Part shown: positions 14,176 through 26,700 of the stretch, piece after piece | Layout of the letters: every line of letters begins with the position of its first letter | Position numbering within the stretch: position 1 is the first letter of the stretch | Source: Paramecium pentaurelia | Taxonomy: Eukaryota; Ciliophora; Oligohymenophorea; Peniculida; Parameciidae | Direction: 5' to 3' | NCBI GenBank assembly: GCA_905183005.1 | Contig: CAJJDO010000125.1 | Span: forward strand, 5,333-69,332 | DNA length: 64,000 nucleotides | Translations under genes and position numbers: made by a program | The notes under the pieces: generated by a model | Told to the model about the DNA's origin: nothing | Database searches by the model: none | What the model saw: only the letters and a program-made list of their open reading frames with translations

Positions 14176-17100
14176 ATGATTCTAATCATTCTTGCTAGTT
14201 TTACTCTATTGAGTGTATGCAAACATTGTTCCTCATTTCCTTACGATTACACTAAAATTGTTGCAAAGGAAAATGAAAAAATAGTTTAAGATTTAGGAGA
14301 TTACTTTGGCAAAACTAAATATAAAGATGTAGTCACATTAAGAGATGAAAATCATAAACTATCTTTATTGAATCCAATATAACTAATAAATACAATGGAA
14401 ATGCCTCCAAATTGTAAAATATGTTTTTGATATTTTATTAGTCAATAAGATAATATCGTATTCTGTATTAACTTCTTCAGAATTTGAGTGGCTTAATAAA
14501 TATTAATTATTGGCTATAAATAAAGATGATGATATAATTCTGATTTGGACAGAACATTTTGTAGCTGGTACTCAAGGAAGGTTACCAAACTTTGACTCTA
14601 ATAAAATTATTGGAAATATCAATTAAGTAAAATGTTAATCATCAGTTATTTTGGATGCAAAACACCTATTAATAGATTGTTATTAAATCGATACTGGAAA
14701 CTTAAATAATCAATTTTATTTAATCAATTAAGATTAAGAAGAAATAATTAAGATAGAAAATACTTATCCTTTATTAACAGATTAAAAGAGATACATACTT
14801 AGCACAAATAATTATATTTATAGAATTACAACTTACTCAACCGATAATCCATCATATATTGAGATATTCACATATGATTTATTAAGCAATCAAATATAAA
14901 GGATAAAAATTATTGATCAAGAATTAATTTTAAATTATGTAACATTTCGTGAATACTCGTTTGAAATAGTTGAAGTAAAAGTAGGACCATAAGATCAAAT
15001 CCTTATTTTGGATTCAATAGGTAATCTATTTTAAATGAAGTATCTTATTGATAAAGACAGTTGGGAATTTTCATTTTTAGTAATGAGATTGGGTAATTCA
15101 ATATCATTTGATTATTCCTTTAAATATAAAAGGATGGCAGTATTACAACCTTTTAAAATTATTTATGGAATATTTCTTACAGAATATAACTCAATTGAAG
15201 ATTTGTCATAATCAAGAATACATATTACTAACAATTTTTTATATTTAGTGTCGTCAACTAAAATAATCTCATTTCTTTTAGACATTTTTCAACCCATATA
15301 TTAAACAACAGGTGATTTCAGTCATTTGTTAACTGATTATACGCAAAATGATTTCTTAGCATTTAGTAATACAAATATAAAACATTATTTAAGTGGATCA
15401 GAATATAAAATTTAATATTTAAATAATCAACCTGAATTAAAAGGAACAGCAATATTAAATCATAACTAATGCTAAGTGACAATTGAATATTAGACAGTAG
15501 CTCGTGATTCAAAAGAACTTATCTTGGTTTCTAAAGGAAATATTATTGAAACTCCTTTTCTTTCAGATACTATTTATTTACAATATACTTTGCCAAATAG
15601 TATTAACAAATTAGTTGATGGTCCCACATAATCATTATCCTTTTAAAAAGTAGATAATAATAATCTAGAATAAAGTGGTAATGTAAGTTATATAGGAGTG
15701 ACTGGAGACTTGAAAACAGTATATGAAAATGAAAATTTAAGTTTGAAAAACCTAATATTTACATAAACTATTTCAATGTTAAATTCTAATGATAATAACT
15801 ACCTCATCATAACTTAGAATCAAGAAAAGTTATTAAAGATTTATAGGTGTTACATATACATCGCTTAAGCTTGTACTTAAAGTTATGAAACATTATTAAC
15901 ATTTAAAATAACCACTGAAAACACAGCTATATAATATGAAGATTAAGCTCTCAAATTTATAACTTTATTGGACAAGAACAACTTATTTTATTATTAATTC
16001 TTCTAAGGGGAATACTTTAATAAAACTATCACACTAACTGATCAAGATCCAATTGATGAGATTGATAATATTTATACTAACTATAAATATTTTATAGCCT
16101 ATTCTAAAACAAAGAAAATAATTGGAGTTTACGAGTTTAAAAATGTTATCTTTTTATATTCAATAACTTTGGATTAAATGAAGAAATTTGGAATATCTGA
16201 TTGGAATCCTTAAAGACTATTTTGTAATAATTATAAGGAAATCCTATTTCTAATTAATGGTCAACAATAAAACGAAGTTTTTATATTGACTTTGAATCTT
16301 AATTATTTTACTTTAGATTATGTTATGAAAATAAATGAATCAAAAGATATTAGAATAATTACATTCGTCGAAAGATTCGCTATTCTTTAATAATATGAAA
16401 ATGGAATTATAAGTTTTGATGTCTTCAATATGAAGGAAATTACAAATATTTATTTTGAGAAAACACCTACATTTTATGATTACAAAATTTAAGATTTGAA
16501 TTCCATCTATTGGGTATCATCCAAAAATCTATTGCACTCTAAAGCCTAATTAGAAAATAAATAATATCTATTAACCTACATGATTGAATAAACAGATCAT
16601 AATTCATTATATACTGTTTAAGTATTAAATGAAACAAATTAATATATTACAGTTGATCAAGACAGAATATTCTAATTCAATTAGGATGTCATTTAAATAT
16701 ATTGGATTCAAAGAAAACCAAATTTGGTATATTATGTGAATTTCAAAGATGAAACATTTATAAGTAATGTTAAATATTAAATTATATATAAAAATGGATA
16801 AGAATTATAAGTTAATCAAAACTTTAGACTTGTAAATACTTATATAGAATTAAAAGCGTATCCAGATAAAATAAATATTACTACTAATCTATCAACAAAA
16901 GTGTAAAACAATAATATTTAAAATATGGGAAGAGCTTGGTATTTTGGTGAGGTTAGTAAATTTGATTTAGAGTCTCCTGATATTAAAGGTTAAAAAATTG
17001 AAATTATAGATCCTATTGAATAATTAATAGAGTACTATTAAAATAACACAATTAGTATAGCTGATTTGGATAATAATCATGTTTTTGTTTTAAAAAGTGA

Positions 17101-18365
17101 TAGTTTTTTAATTGTAAGTAAAAAATCCAATTAAGTTGTTGCTCAAAAAAGCATCACATAAGGATATGATTGCAAAAATATATTAGCTTCATTTTAATCT
17201 AAAATTTTAATTATGTGCACATAAGAAAAAAAATAGTTCATAAATGGAATTTAATGTGTAGAAGCTGAATGTAAGGTAGGGGATACTTGGTTATAAATTG
17301 ACGATGATATTATTTTTGGATAAATGGATGAAGATAATATATATATTGTTTAAAAGTAGAGTATTTTAGTTTATTCAAACTAAATTTTAGATATATTACA
17401 TGCAAAGAATTATGGTTTGATTACATTTGAAGATTTTGAATATTTCTAGTAAGGATTAGCTATAAAAAAAATATAAACAAATCTTTATCATATTTATTGC
17501 ACAGATTTAAACTAAAATTTTATTATATTGGAATACATAATTAAAGATGAAAAATTAGTTAGAATTAATAAAATAAATTACAGTCTATATGATTTATTAA
17601 ATAATGAGTTTTATCTTTTACCCTCAGCTGAATTGAATTTAATAAAGGTTATTAATTTACAGAATTAAGGTGCTATCTTTTAGATTGATTATATAATATT
17701 TGCTACAGTTGGTCCTCACTATGGAATTAGAATGGAATTTAATTGTAAATCTGACTCATGTACTCTATCATCTTAAAAGATAATATATATCTTATAGGGT
17801 TATGGAGAAAGTAAAGTTGACAGTTTGATTTTACCAAAAGTAATAATAAAATAAAAATATGTTTCAATTGTGTATCAATTTAATAATCCTGGCCATAAAT
17901 CTTATACTTAAGCTATATATGAAATTCCTGAAAAAGAATCTACAAATTCTGCTGTTTACTTTTATGCAGCAATACAAGATGTTTCATACGCTTATTATTT
18001 AAATTTTTAAACAGAATTGTACACCTTTGCAAATGAGGTAATTATTTAGAAAATAATTTTAGTTATATTTAATTAGTAATTTGAAATAATATGGTTAATT
18101 AAGATTATACAAAGTTAATCAATCTCCAAAATTATTGATTGATGGGAATATTAGTGAAGCCAAAGTTACTATCTCATTGAAAAATGATTATGTAATAAGA
18201 AATTTATATCTTGACATTACAGCATCTGATGATCCAGGTTAATCTGATAATAATGGTCATACAATACTATGGGTTATTTTAGGAATAGTAGGAGGATTAA
18301 TAGTTTTAGGAGTTGGATTTTGGTGTTGTAAAAAGAAAAAGTCTAAGAATGAGCCTCTGTTATGA
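14176..18365 (+). CDS. large type I membrane protein, hypothetical
   Basis: ATG at 14176 starts a clear signal peptide (MILIILASFTLLSVCKHC). Two introns are needed, a 28-nt one near 14416 (GTAAAATATG...TTATTAG) and a 25-nt one near 18035 (GTAATTATTT...TTTTAG). The spliced length is 4,137 nt, giving 1,378 residues and TGA at 18363-18365. The long ectodomain is Asn/Ile/Tyr-rich with repeated beta-strand-like segments of about 40-60 residues, suggestive of a propeller or beta-sandwich array, but no named domain is visible. Near the C-terminus lies one membrane helix (ILWVILGIVGGLIVLGVGFW), then a short basic tail (CCKKKKSKNEPLL) whose two cysteines could be palmitoylated and whose EPLL ending could be a sorting signal. 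Most of the protein should therefore be extracellular or luminal. Family not recognised. Confidence 0.85.
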
Positions 18366-18615
18366 ATTATTATTATTTCATGATTTAAAAAATAAAAATC
18401 ATTATATATAAATTATATCAATCAAATTAATATGAATTAATAAATATAATATAGATTTTATTAAATTTGTAAATTAATAAATTCTAATTATTGTATTATA
18501 TTTATGTTATTCATTATTACTAATTAAATCTAAATTAATTATTTTAATATACAATATTGTAAATTTATAGTACTTTATGTTTATACTAAAAAACAATTTA
18601 ATTAGCATAAATGAT

Positions 18616-19626
18616 TCATTATTCAACATATTTCCTAATTTTGATTAAATTGGACTTATTATCCCAACTTACCAAATATTCTCCATTATTGCTCAATTAT
18701 CCATATATACATTAATCCCTATAATTTATTGATTATTAGATTTTAAAATCCTCTGAATCTTGCATTTTTATTAGATGAATGTAATGACCATGTTTAGCTA
18801 ATAGCATGGCTTTTTTTGGAAAGAATTAATGTGGAAATAATGTTCCAAAATCTTAACAATCACTTTTTGCATGAATACTTTTTGTCATTATAAATTGACT
18901 TAATGAATTCCTATTATCATAAATCCACATTTCTTCTTTATTATAGGGTTAGAAAGTAAATAAATAATCTGTAATGAAACATAATCGGTAACCATGAACG
19001 CTTGTGAAAATCTTTTATTTGACTATCCATTATGATGAACTCTTTTATAAAACTAAAATTAGATTATCATATCCACAAGAGATTAATTGATTCTCATCTT
19101 AACTCAAACTCAATGCAAATATTGTATCATTATGCTCCTTTAATACTTATGAACATTTCCAGACTTAATTCTAAAGATTTAATTCCAAAAAATTAATTGT
19201 CTAATCCATACTGCCTGATATTAAAAGATTTTCTTAGGAATTTTTAATTAAACATGTAATAGGTAGATGATGAACAACTAATTTTATTATGAATTTTGAT
19301 TTGCTTATAAGATTGATTGGCCAAAATAAAAATTTTCTATCATGCCCACCTGAGATTATTTGATTTGAATTATTTAACCATTGCAAACAATTAACATCAA
19401 AATTGTGTCCTAAAATACTCTATACATATTTAAGTTCTCCCTTGTTTATTTAATATACTCTTATAATTTGATTATAACCCATTACCAATTTTGTGTCATC
19501 CTTATTAAATGTAAATGCTTTGCACCATTTATCTTTATAGACTCTATGCTAATCATGGAATTTATAATAACATTTATTATCATAAACCTCTTCTAAATCA
19601 ATTTCATTCTCAATATTCATGTTCAT
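18616..19626 (-). CDS. WD40-repeat protein (paralogue of the gene at 19979)
   Basis: Intronless 336-residue frame from ATG at 19626 (MNMNIENEIDLEE; a second Met two codons later is possible) to TGA at 18616-18618. WD40 features include repeated blades such as LGHNFDVNCLQWLNNSNQII followed by SGGHDRKFLFW, and LKEHNDTIFALSLSQDENQL followed by ISCGYDNLILV. About seven blades fit the length, so the protein is essentially one beta-propeller. The gene lies head to head with a 335-residue relative at 19979-20986; shared landmarks include GYRLCFITDYLFTFQP here and GYRVCFINEEIFTFQPK there. A propeller of this size is usually a protein-interaction scaffold; no specific partner can be inferred. Confidence 0.85.
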
Positions 19627-19978
19627 AAATACGAAAATATTTATTTATATTTTCATGATATAATTGATATGTTCAAAGAAAATAAAATTACATATTTGAT
19701 AGAAAATACACAACAAAATTATATCTGTTAAAATGACATGCCAGATTTCAAATATTCAATATTGAATATGTAATTCATTTGAAAATCTTAGTTTAATTGT
19801 TATTAATTTCTCCTTTACAATCATTATTAATATAAACTCCGTCAAAATTTGACAATTATTTTATAAAATTAATTAAACCTTAAAATTTCCCATTTTATGA
19901 ATAACAACATCTATCAACAAAAATATAAATCCATTTTCAAAAAAGTTTTTATTGTGAGAATTTATTCAATTTCATAAA
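19627..19978. other. divergent spacer between paralogous WD40 genes
   Basis: 352 bp of AT-rich DNA between the two start codons. It presumably carries both promoters. No open frame or motif could be supported. Confidence 0.5.
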
Positions 19979-20986
19979 ATGTAAACTAAATAAGCTTTCT
20001 TTAAACCATTTAATTATGAATTAATAACAAAGGGTGATCCAATAAAACAAGATTAGCGGTCTTATGCTTTAGCTTTTAACATAGATTGTTCGATACTAAT
20101 AGCTGGATGTTCATATTCAGTTAGAGTATTTGAAGTTAACAATGGAATATTAGAAGAGATTCATGTCTTGAATGAGCACACTGGTTATGTTAATACATTA
20201 AATTTTTTTAAGAAATCACCATTACAATTTATTTCAAGTGATGCTGATTCTACCATAATATTATGGAAATAAATGAATAATAAAGAATGGAAATGTTAAT
20301 AAAAATTATTAGGACATACATCATCAATTTGGGCATTGATTATAAATAAAGAAGAAGATCTCATCATTTCTAGTGGTTTAGATAAAAGTATTAAATTTTG
20401 GACTTAATAAAATCAAGAATGGATATGCTGTTAAACAATTCAAGAACTTAATAGTCATGTTTACAGTTTAAGCATAAGTGAATCCTAAACATAATTGATT
20501 TCTTGTAATGGGGATTCAACAATATTTATAATAGAACAACAAAAATAAAACACATGGCAAGTAATACAAAAGCTCAAGACTACCTAATTAGGATATCGAG
20601 TATGCTTTATTAATGAAGAAATATTTACATTTTAACCTAAAGCTGGTGAATATTTAGAAATATTTAAAAAAAAAGAAAATGGAGAGTTTACTAAGTCCTA
20701 AGAAATTGCAGTTAAAGGAGGTAATTCATATTGCAGATTTCTCTTCCCTTAGCAATTTATTATTTAAAAATCCCTTCTTATTAGCAAAAATGGTTCTTAT
20801 TTAAATTTTATTAGGTATTATTAGAACTAAGATTAAACTTTCGAATTTATAATTGAATAATCTATTGATTTTGGTTCTGATACAATTGGTTATTTATATG
20901 GGAATGCAAGTGATGATGGATAATTATTGGCTATTTGGAATGGTTAGTCATTAGAATTTTAGATTTATCAATATAAAGAATACTGA
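19979..20986 (+). CDS. WD40-repeat protein (paralogue of the gene at 18616)
   Basis: Intronless 335-residue frame from ATG at 19979 (MQTKQAFFKPFNYELI) to TGA at 20984-20986. Blades are visible as LNEHTGYVNTLNFFKKSP followed by QFISSDADSTIILWK, LLGHTSSIWALIINKEEDLI followed by ISSGLDKSIKFW, and LNSHVYSLSISESQTQLI. The C-terminal third is more diverged. Length, blade spacing and the GYRVCFINEEIFTFQP landmark match the divergently oriented neighbour, so the pair probably arose by inverted duplication. An upstream ATG near 19910 opens only a short frame, so 19979 is preferred. The protein is expected to be cytosolic; partner unknown. Confidence 0.85.
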
Positions 20987-21374
20987 AATATATTTTCAAG
21001 TTTAAATAAAATATTAAATATTATAATTTAAAATAAACTTTGTATTACTATTTAAAAATAATTACATATAATTATTGAATTATTTATGAAATAAGAGATT
21101 ATTATTACTTATTAGAATTTTAGATATTCAAATCTTCTAGATTAAATTTTTTCAACCATATTACCTAATAAAATATACACTATGAACTTTTAAATTACCT
21201 TTATCATCTTTTCAATAAAAGAAGTGATTTTTAATTAACTATTTGATTGATTATATGATATTATTTATAATTTAAAGTTATAGTAATTTTTAAAATCTAT
21301 ACTAACTTCTTTTAGTTTCAATTATCTAATCTTTTTTAATTTAGAAAGAAATATATTACATTATATAATTTTGA
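20987..21374. other. intergenic, 388 bp
   Basis: AT-rich spacer with no supportable coding frame on either strand. It should hold the 3' end signals of the WD40 gene and the promoter of the MORN gene. Confidence 0.5.
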
Positions 21375-22470
21375 ATGGGAAATACATGTTGTGTTAGAGA
21401 TACTACTATAGATAAGCCAATAGCACCTTTAGAGATAACTCCAATAATTCCAAGAGAGGATGAATTTGAGTTTAAGAGACAACACAGTGCTATTAAAATT
21501 TAGTCAGTTTTTAGGGGATAATAAATTAGAAAATAAGTAATTTTAATAACAAAGAAGGGTTCTTGAATTAGAATAGGAATTATACCCATCTGCTGATATT
21601 GCTAAAAAAACTAATAAAAAATTTGAATCAAAAAATCCTTTTGTAAAGAAATCATTAGATAACTTTGGTCCTTTTAATTTTGATTAGTGCAATTAACTTT
21701 CAGGGGCTTAATATCTCCCTCCTATTGTAACTTTTGTCTTTGTTAGTTAAATAGGAATTTAATAATGGAATTATATATTAAGGATAATGGTTAAATAAAA
21801 AAAGATGTGGCAGAGGCTAATAATTATTTCCAGATGGGACTTTGTATGAGGGGAGTTGGAAAGATGATATGGCAGATGGTTTTGGGAGATTAATTACGCC
21901 TGAAGGGGATACATATGTATTAATGCATTTTATAATAAGATTGGATTTTGGAAAGAGAATGAAAAAGAAGGTTTAGGAACTATGTATTATGAAAATGGAG
22001 TCATTTTTGAAGGGGAATTTAAAAAGGATTTGGAAAATGGATAAGGAATAGAAAAATGGCCAGATTAAAGTATGTTTTAAGGAAATTACACAAATGGAAT
22101 TAAGGAAGGTTTTGGCAAATATAAATGGACTGATGGATCTATATTTGAAGGAATGTTTATAAATAATTAAATAAATGGTAAAGGAAAGTAAATTTGGTCT
22201 GATGGAAGAGTTTATGAAGGAGATTGGGTATAAAACAAGATGCATGGAGTAGGAACTTTTATTTGGCCTGATGGAAAGAAATATGTTGGAAATTATAAGG
22301 ATGATTTGAAAGAAGGATATGGAGAATTTTATTGGCCTGATGGAAGAGTGTTCAAAGGGGAATGGTACAATGGTCATCCTCATGGGAAAGGAGTATTTTA
22401 TGATAAAACAGGAAGGTAGGAAGAAGGAGATTGGGAACATGGAAAAAAAATAAAAATAGTTGAAGTTTGA
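21375..22470 (+). CDS. MORN-repeat protein with dual N-terminal acylation signal
   Basis: ATG at 21375 starts MGNTCCVRDTTIDKP: Gly2 with a small residue at position 5-6 is a myristoylation pattern and Cys5/Cys6 could be palmitoylated, so membrane attachment is likely. Introns of 28 nt (from the GTGCTATTAA near 21489), 28 nt (near 21729) and 23 nt (near 21916, inside GDTY/IGFWKE) give 1,017 nt, 338 residues. After about 120 residues of charged linker, about eight MORN repeats follow, with signatures such as YQGQWLNKKRCGRGQQLFPD, YEGSWKDDMADGFGRLITPE and YVGNYKDDLKEGYGEFYWPD. MORN arrays bind membranes and organise cortical or ciliary structures in protists. TGA is at 22468-22470, 88 bp from the end of the convergent OSCP1 gene. 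Confidence 0.9.
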
Positions 22471-22557
22471 TTTAAAGAAATTAAAATTCATATTATAAAT
22501 TTTGTTATAATTTTAATTAATATATATTAAAATTGTTTTATAATATTATCTTATTTA

Positions 22558-23726
22558 TCATTTCTAAGCTGCTTTGTCCATCAATGTAAGTAGATCGATT
22601 TCATCTTCTTCTTCTTCTTCTTAATCATTTTATAATAAATGGGATTACAGATTATTATTAGTATCATCAAATGATTAAATAATATTTTGTTTTAATATTT
22701 AACTTTATTATTAGGGTTGATTTTGATTAATGAGTTATGACTATTATTAATTATCAATATTTTATTTTATAGCAGTTGGTTTATAGAAAAGATTAATATC
22801 TTCTTATTAATCTATTGGTTTTGCTTGAATCAATTAAGCTAGATGATTTAATGATTAAGTTTAAAATTTGGAAGATTGAGAATCAAGTGAATCTGTTTTA
22901 TAGAAATTTTGAGTTGATAATATAGATTATGATTTGTTCTATTATTAGGATTCCTTATTTTAGAATATATTTTCACCAAGATTACATTTTCCTTAAAATG
23001 GATTAGTACTTTTATTTTCTTTAAATTAAGATGAAACAGCTAGAACAACGTTGTATTTTTCTGGGATTTTAAGCATTCTAATTACACCTGGTTATCCAAC
23101 ACCATATCCTGATAAACCATAAGATCTTTATTAAAAAGTTCCATCTTGATTTTGGGATTTATCATTTAAAAACATTTATACTCTAGTAAATTTACCTCCC
23201 AATAATTTCATGATCTCTCCTCTTATCATCATATATTCAAAAGAAGATAATTTAGAGTATTTGTCAATAAATGTTTATTTACATTGAAGAACTGCTTGAA
23301 TAGCTTAATCATTTATTCCAATTTCCTATATGACATCGAAATGTCTAAGTGTGCATAGATAAATTTCATAGGGTGAATTTGATTTCATAACATAAGACTT
23401 TAAAGTCATAATTACTAGATCAAATAATTTTGATAAACTATCTTCATTTAGTTTCATAATTGAACAATGGACAACTTGATCAACCTGTTAAAATATTTCA
23501 TTGTTTGATAATGTCTTTGCTGGAGTGAATATTTTTTATAGATTTGGATAGGTGTATATTTTAATGGCAAGATCATTCAAAACAGTCAATCCTAAGGGAA
23601 TAGATTTTAAGTTTCACCTTTTTCCTTATCAATGCCTTATGCTCTTAATCTTTATTCAATTATATAGAGGACATCTCCGAATAAATTGAGAAGAATTAAT
23701 CCATTTGCCATATATGCTCCATTCAT
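22558..23726 (-). CDS. OSCP1: OSCP1 family protein (organic solute carrier partner 1 / NOR1)
   Basis: 380 residues after removal of one 26-nt intron (23592-23617). ATG at 23726 (MNGAYMANGLILLNLFGDV); the Met at 23711 is the alternative start. The family signature is strong: LLNLFGDVLYIIEQRLRAQG at the N-terminus, SIMKLNEDSLSKLFDLVIMT, YLCTLRHFDVIQEI, VQMFLNDKSQNQDGTF and GYGVGQPGVIRMLKI, all in the order and spacing of metazoan OSCP1, which is of similar length (about 380-390). The C-terminus is Gln-rich, then acidic (QEEEEEDEIDLLTLMDKAAQ), matching the acidic DDLLAMMDEL-like end of the family. OSCP1 was described as a modulator of solute transport; its broad occurrence in ciliated organisms is compatible with a cilium-related role, which is inference. 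It is divergent from CFAP54 with 13 bp between start codons. Confidence 0.93.
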
Positions 23727-23739
23727 TTATTAAATTATT
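23727..23739. promoter_or_regulatory. 13-bp divergent intergenic gap, OSCP1 / CFAP54
   Basis: Only 13 bp separate the two ATGs (28 bp if OSCP1 starts at the inner Met). Transcription start sites and promoters of the two genes must therefore overlap each other or lie inside the opposite gene, making co-regulation likely. This follows from geometry; no motif was identified. Confidence 0.6.
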
Positions 23740-26700
23740 ATGGCTGATAAAAAGTAATAGGCGTAAGCAAAACCAGGAGTAAAATTCTAGGATCAACCAG
23801 CAAGTGTCTAACAAGTAGAAAACAAACCATAAGTAATTTACAAGAATGCAACTGAATAGAAGGATCAAGCACTAAAGTAATTTAATAAAGTAACAGTTTT
23901 GATTGAATTTAGGTGTAAACCTTATTTAAAACATACACAGCATCAGATCCACAATGTATAAGAAAAGACACAGCATAATCTTTAAAATCCTTGCTTGCAT
24001 CATTGAGAGATTGCATGCAAGTTTTGAATATAGGAACATTCGAGGATAAGAATTCAAATTATTATCTAATATATAATGGAACAGTTTATATATTTGATAT
24101 TTGTCGAGTCTTAAGAAAAGTAATGTTTTCATCAATAATATAAATAGTCAATATACTAATATATAGCAATTGAATTTCTGGCATTTTGTATTACATCAAT
24201 GGAGGGATGTATAGTGCTAACATCCATTAAATATTTGGATTGGAGGATCAAACTCTATGTAGAATTGGCTCATATCTATCATTCCTTGTAATCAAAGGCA
24301 TGTGCCTACAGGACAATTGATTTAGGGTTATAAAAGGTATAAGAATTGAGAGAGTTGGAAGAAATGGATCCACCATTGATGGATTATATGGATAAGATCT
24401 TAAAATAGAATACAAGATTGCTGAAGATATTAGAATTGAAATTTAAAGTGCAAGCAGGAGTATTCACTGTAGATTAATGGAAAAAGAAGATTGAAGAATT
24501 TGGATAGGATAAAGAGGCTAGATGTTTGGCAATTATTGAATCTTTACGATTCTCACCTCCAAATTTATCTAATACAGTCAAATAAACACATGTAGGAAAT
24601 TAATTGAAAGAGTAATTAGTATAAGTTAGTTTTGACTTATTGAAAAATGATATGGAAAGAATTGCAATAGCATTAGAATAATAGATGGATAAAATAACAA
24701 AGACAGTTGAATTTAAATCAAAAAATATATTGGATGAATTAGAGAGAAATGATATGACAAAAAAGAGAAGGGAATTTGAAGCTTCATTAATCAAAGAGAA
24801 AGAATGGAGAGCTTTGGCTGATGGTTTGCCATTAGAATATTAAATTGAATTCGCACATCATGCATATGATGTTGGAAATATCAAAGTCTTTGAAGATATT
24901 AGTAATTCAGCTTATGTAAGATGTAAATATAGAAGAATTGAAGTACCATATATCTAAGATGTTAACATATTGATTAGTACTAATCCTTATCCTAACATTC
25001 CTAATGGTTATGATAAAATTTAAATTGATATTAATGAAGCAAATCTTAGAACAGAATTGAAAAGACTTAGAAATAAAAATAAAGGTGATTAATAATAATA
25101 ATAATAACAAACACAAAAGAAGGATGATAAAAAAGATAATAAAAAATAACCTTAATAATAAGAGTAAGAAAAATAATAGACTGATTAAGTTGGATTGGGT
25201 GTTTAAGCCACAGATTCAGAATTGGCATAGATCAATCATAATTATATTTATTTAGTTTATAAAAAATCAATGACTCCTGATAATGCTATCTATGAAATTG
25301 ATGTGGTTATGGCTGATGAAGAATAAGGACCTGTTGAAAAAATGAATTAAGGATATCGAGCTATTGCAATACCCATAAAATAATATACTGGAGTCAGAGA
25401 AAAGTATAAAACAGTACCTTATTTATTACTTAAACATACTATGAATGAGTTATCTGATGAAAATGAAAAGATGACTCTTTTAGTTGGAATCAAACCATTA
25501 TTTGGTAAGAATCCTCTCATTAGACCAGATTTTGGATATTAAAAAATAAATTTAGACTTAAGATAAACTCCAAAAGAGTTTATTAGAAGTCCTGGTATGG
25601 ATTATATTTACATTACATAAAAAACAGATAAATATTATTTTGTAAAAGAAAGAGAATTATAAATATTGATTCATTTTATTAAATTAGAAAAGTCATATTA
25701 AAAAGAAATTTCATAAAGTATAGAGGATGACAGTAGATTAGAATTGGAAATATGTTATGATTTATAATCACTTAAAGAATTGATGGATATGATAAGTAGT
25801 TGTTTGGTTGGACCATTAGGAATCCATTTCTTAAAAGAAAAAAGAGATTTTCTATCATAATTAGTATTTCTTTTATGGAGAAAATATTTCTTACCACCTC
25901 TTTATTAGATGCAATTTATCTAAGAGTTATTGATAACTTAAGAGATGAGTAGATAGGATTATAGTCGTTATGATAAATTAATTTAAACAGCAAGGGAGAT
26001 TTTTAAAAATGGATTATTAGTTTTGAATGAGATACTATTTAAAATACCTTATGTTGATATAATATTATTATGCAAAGTGAATTTATCACTTGCTAAATTT
26101 TTAGAAGAAGAGAAAGAAGCATAAGTTGCTGAGGAGAATTTGAAAATTTGTATTGATAGAATAATTTAGCATAGAAATTCATTAACAGTAAGAGGTGTTG
26201 ATTCACAGAAAGATTTATTTTTACCTTTTGCAGTTACATGTTCAAATTTTAAAATAGATGAAATGATGAATAGAATGAGGGAAGCTTGGATTAATCAAAA
26301 AAATTAAATAAATAGAGAGATTAGAATAAAAAATAGATCAAATAACAAAAAATAATAATTAGAAGATGATGAATTAAATGAAGAGGAATATGAATTACTT
26401 GAAGCATATTAATCTTTATTAGGAGATGATAATAAAGATACAAGCACTCTTTCAATTTAATAAAAGATTAATGAGACTGATTTAATTATAAATGCTTTAC
26501 ATGCAGATTTAACTGTTGCATTATATAGATGTTAATTAAAAGCAGGATTAGATATTTAGAAAAATTCAATAAAGAAAACATCTTTAGAAGAAGAAGTCGA
26601 AGGAGTTTCTTAAGCTATACAAAAGAAGATGTCAATTATGTAAGGAGAAACTGCCTAAACTATTAAGAAGAATGTAAATCAATTATAAAGTACTCTTTAA

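Noticed and set aside
21973..22491. 172-codon minus-strand frame
   Set aside because: Shadow of the MORN repeats on the other strand; its Phe/Ser/Ile-rich periodic sequence is the complement of GDG-rich repeats.
23656..25116. Several minus-strand frames opposite the start of CFAP54
   Set aside because: Standard-code shadows; the OSCP1 and CFAP54 frames explain this DNA.
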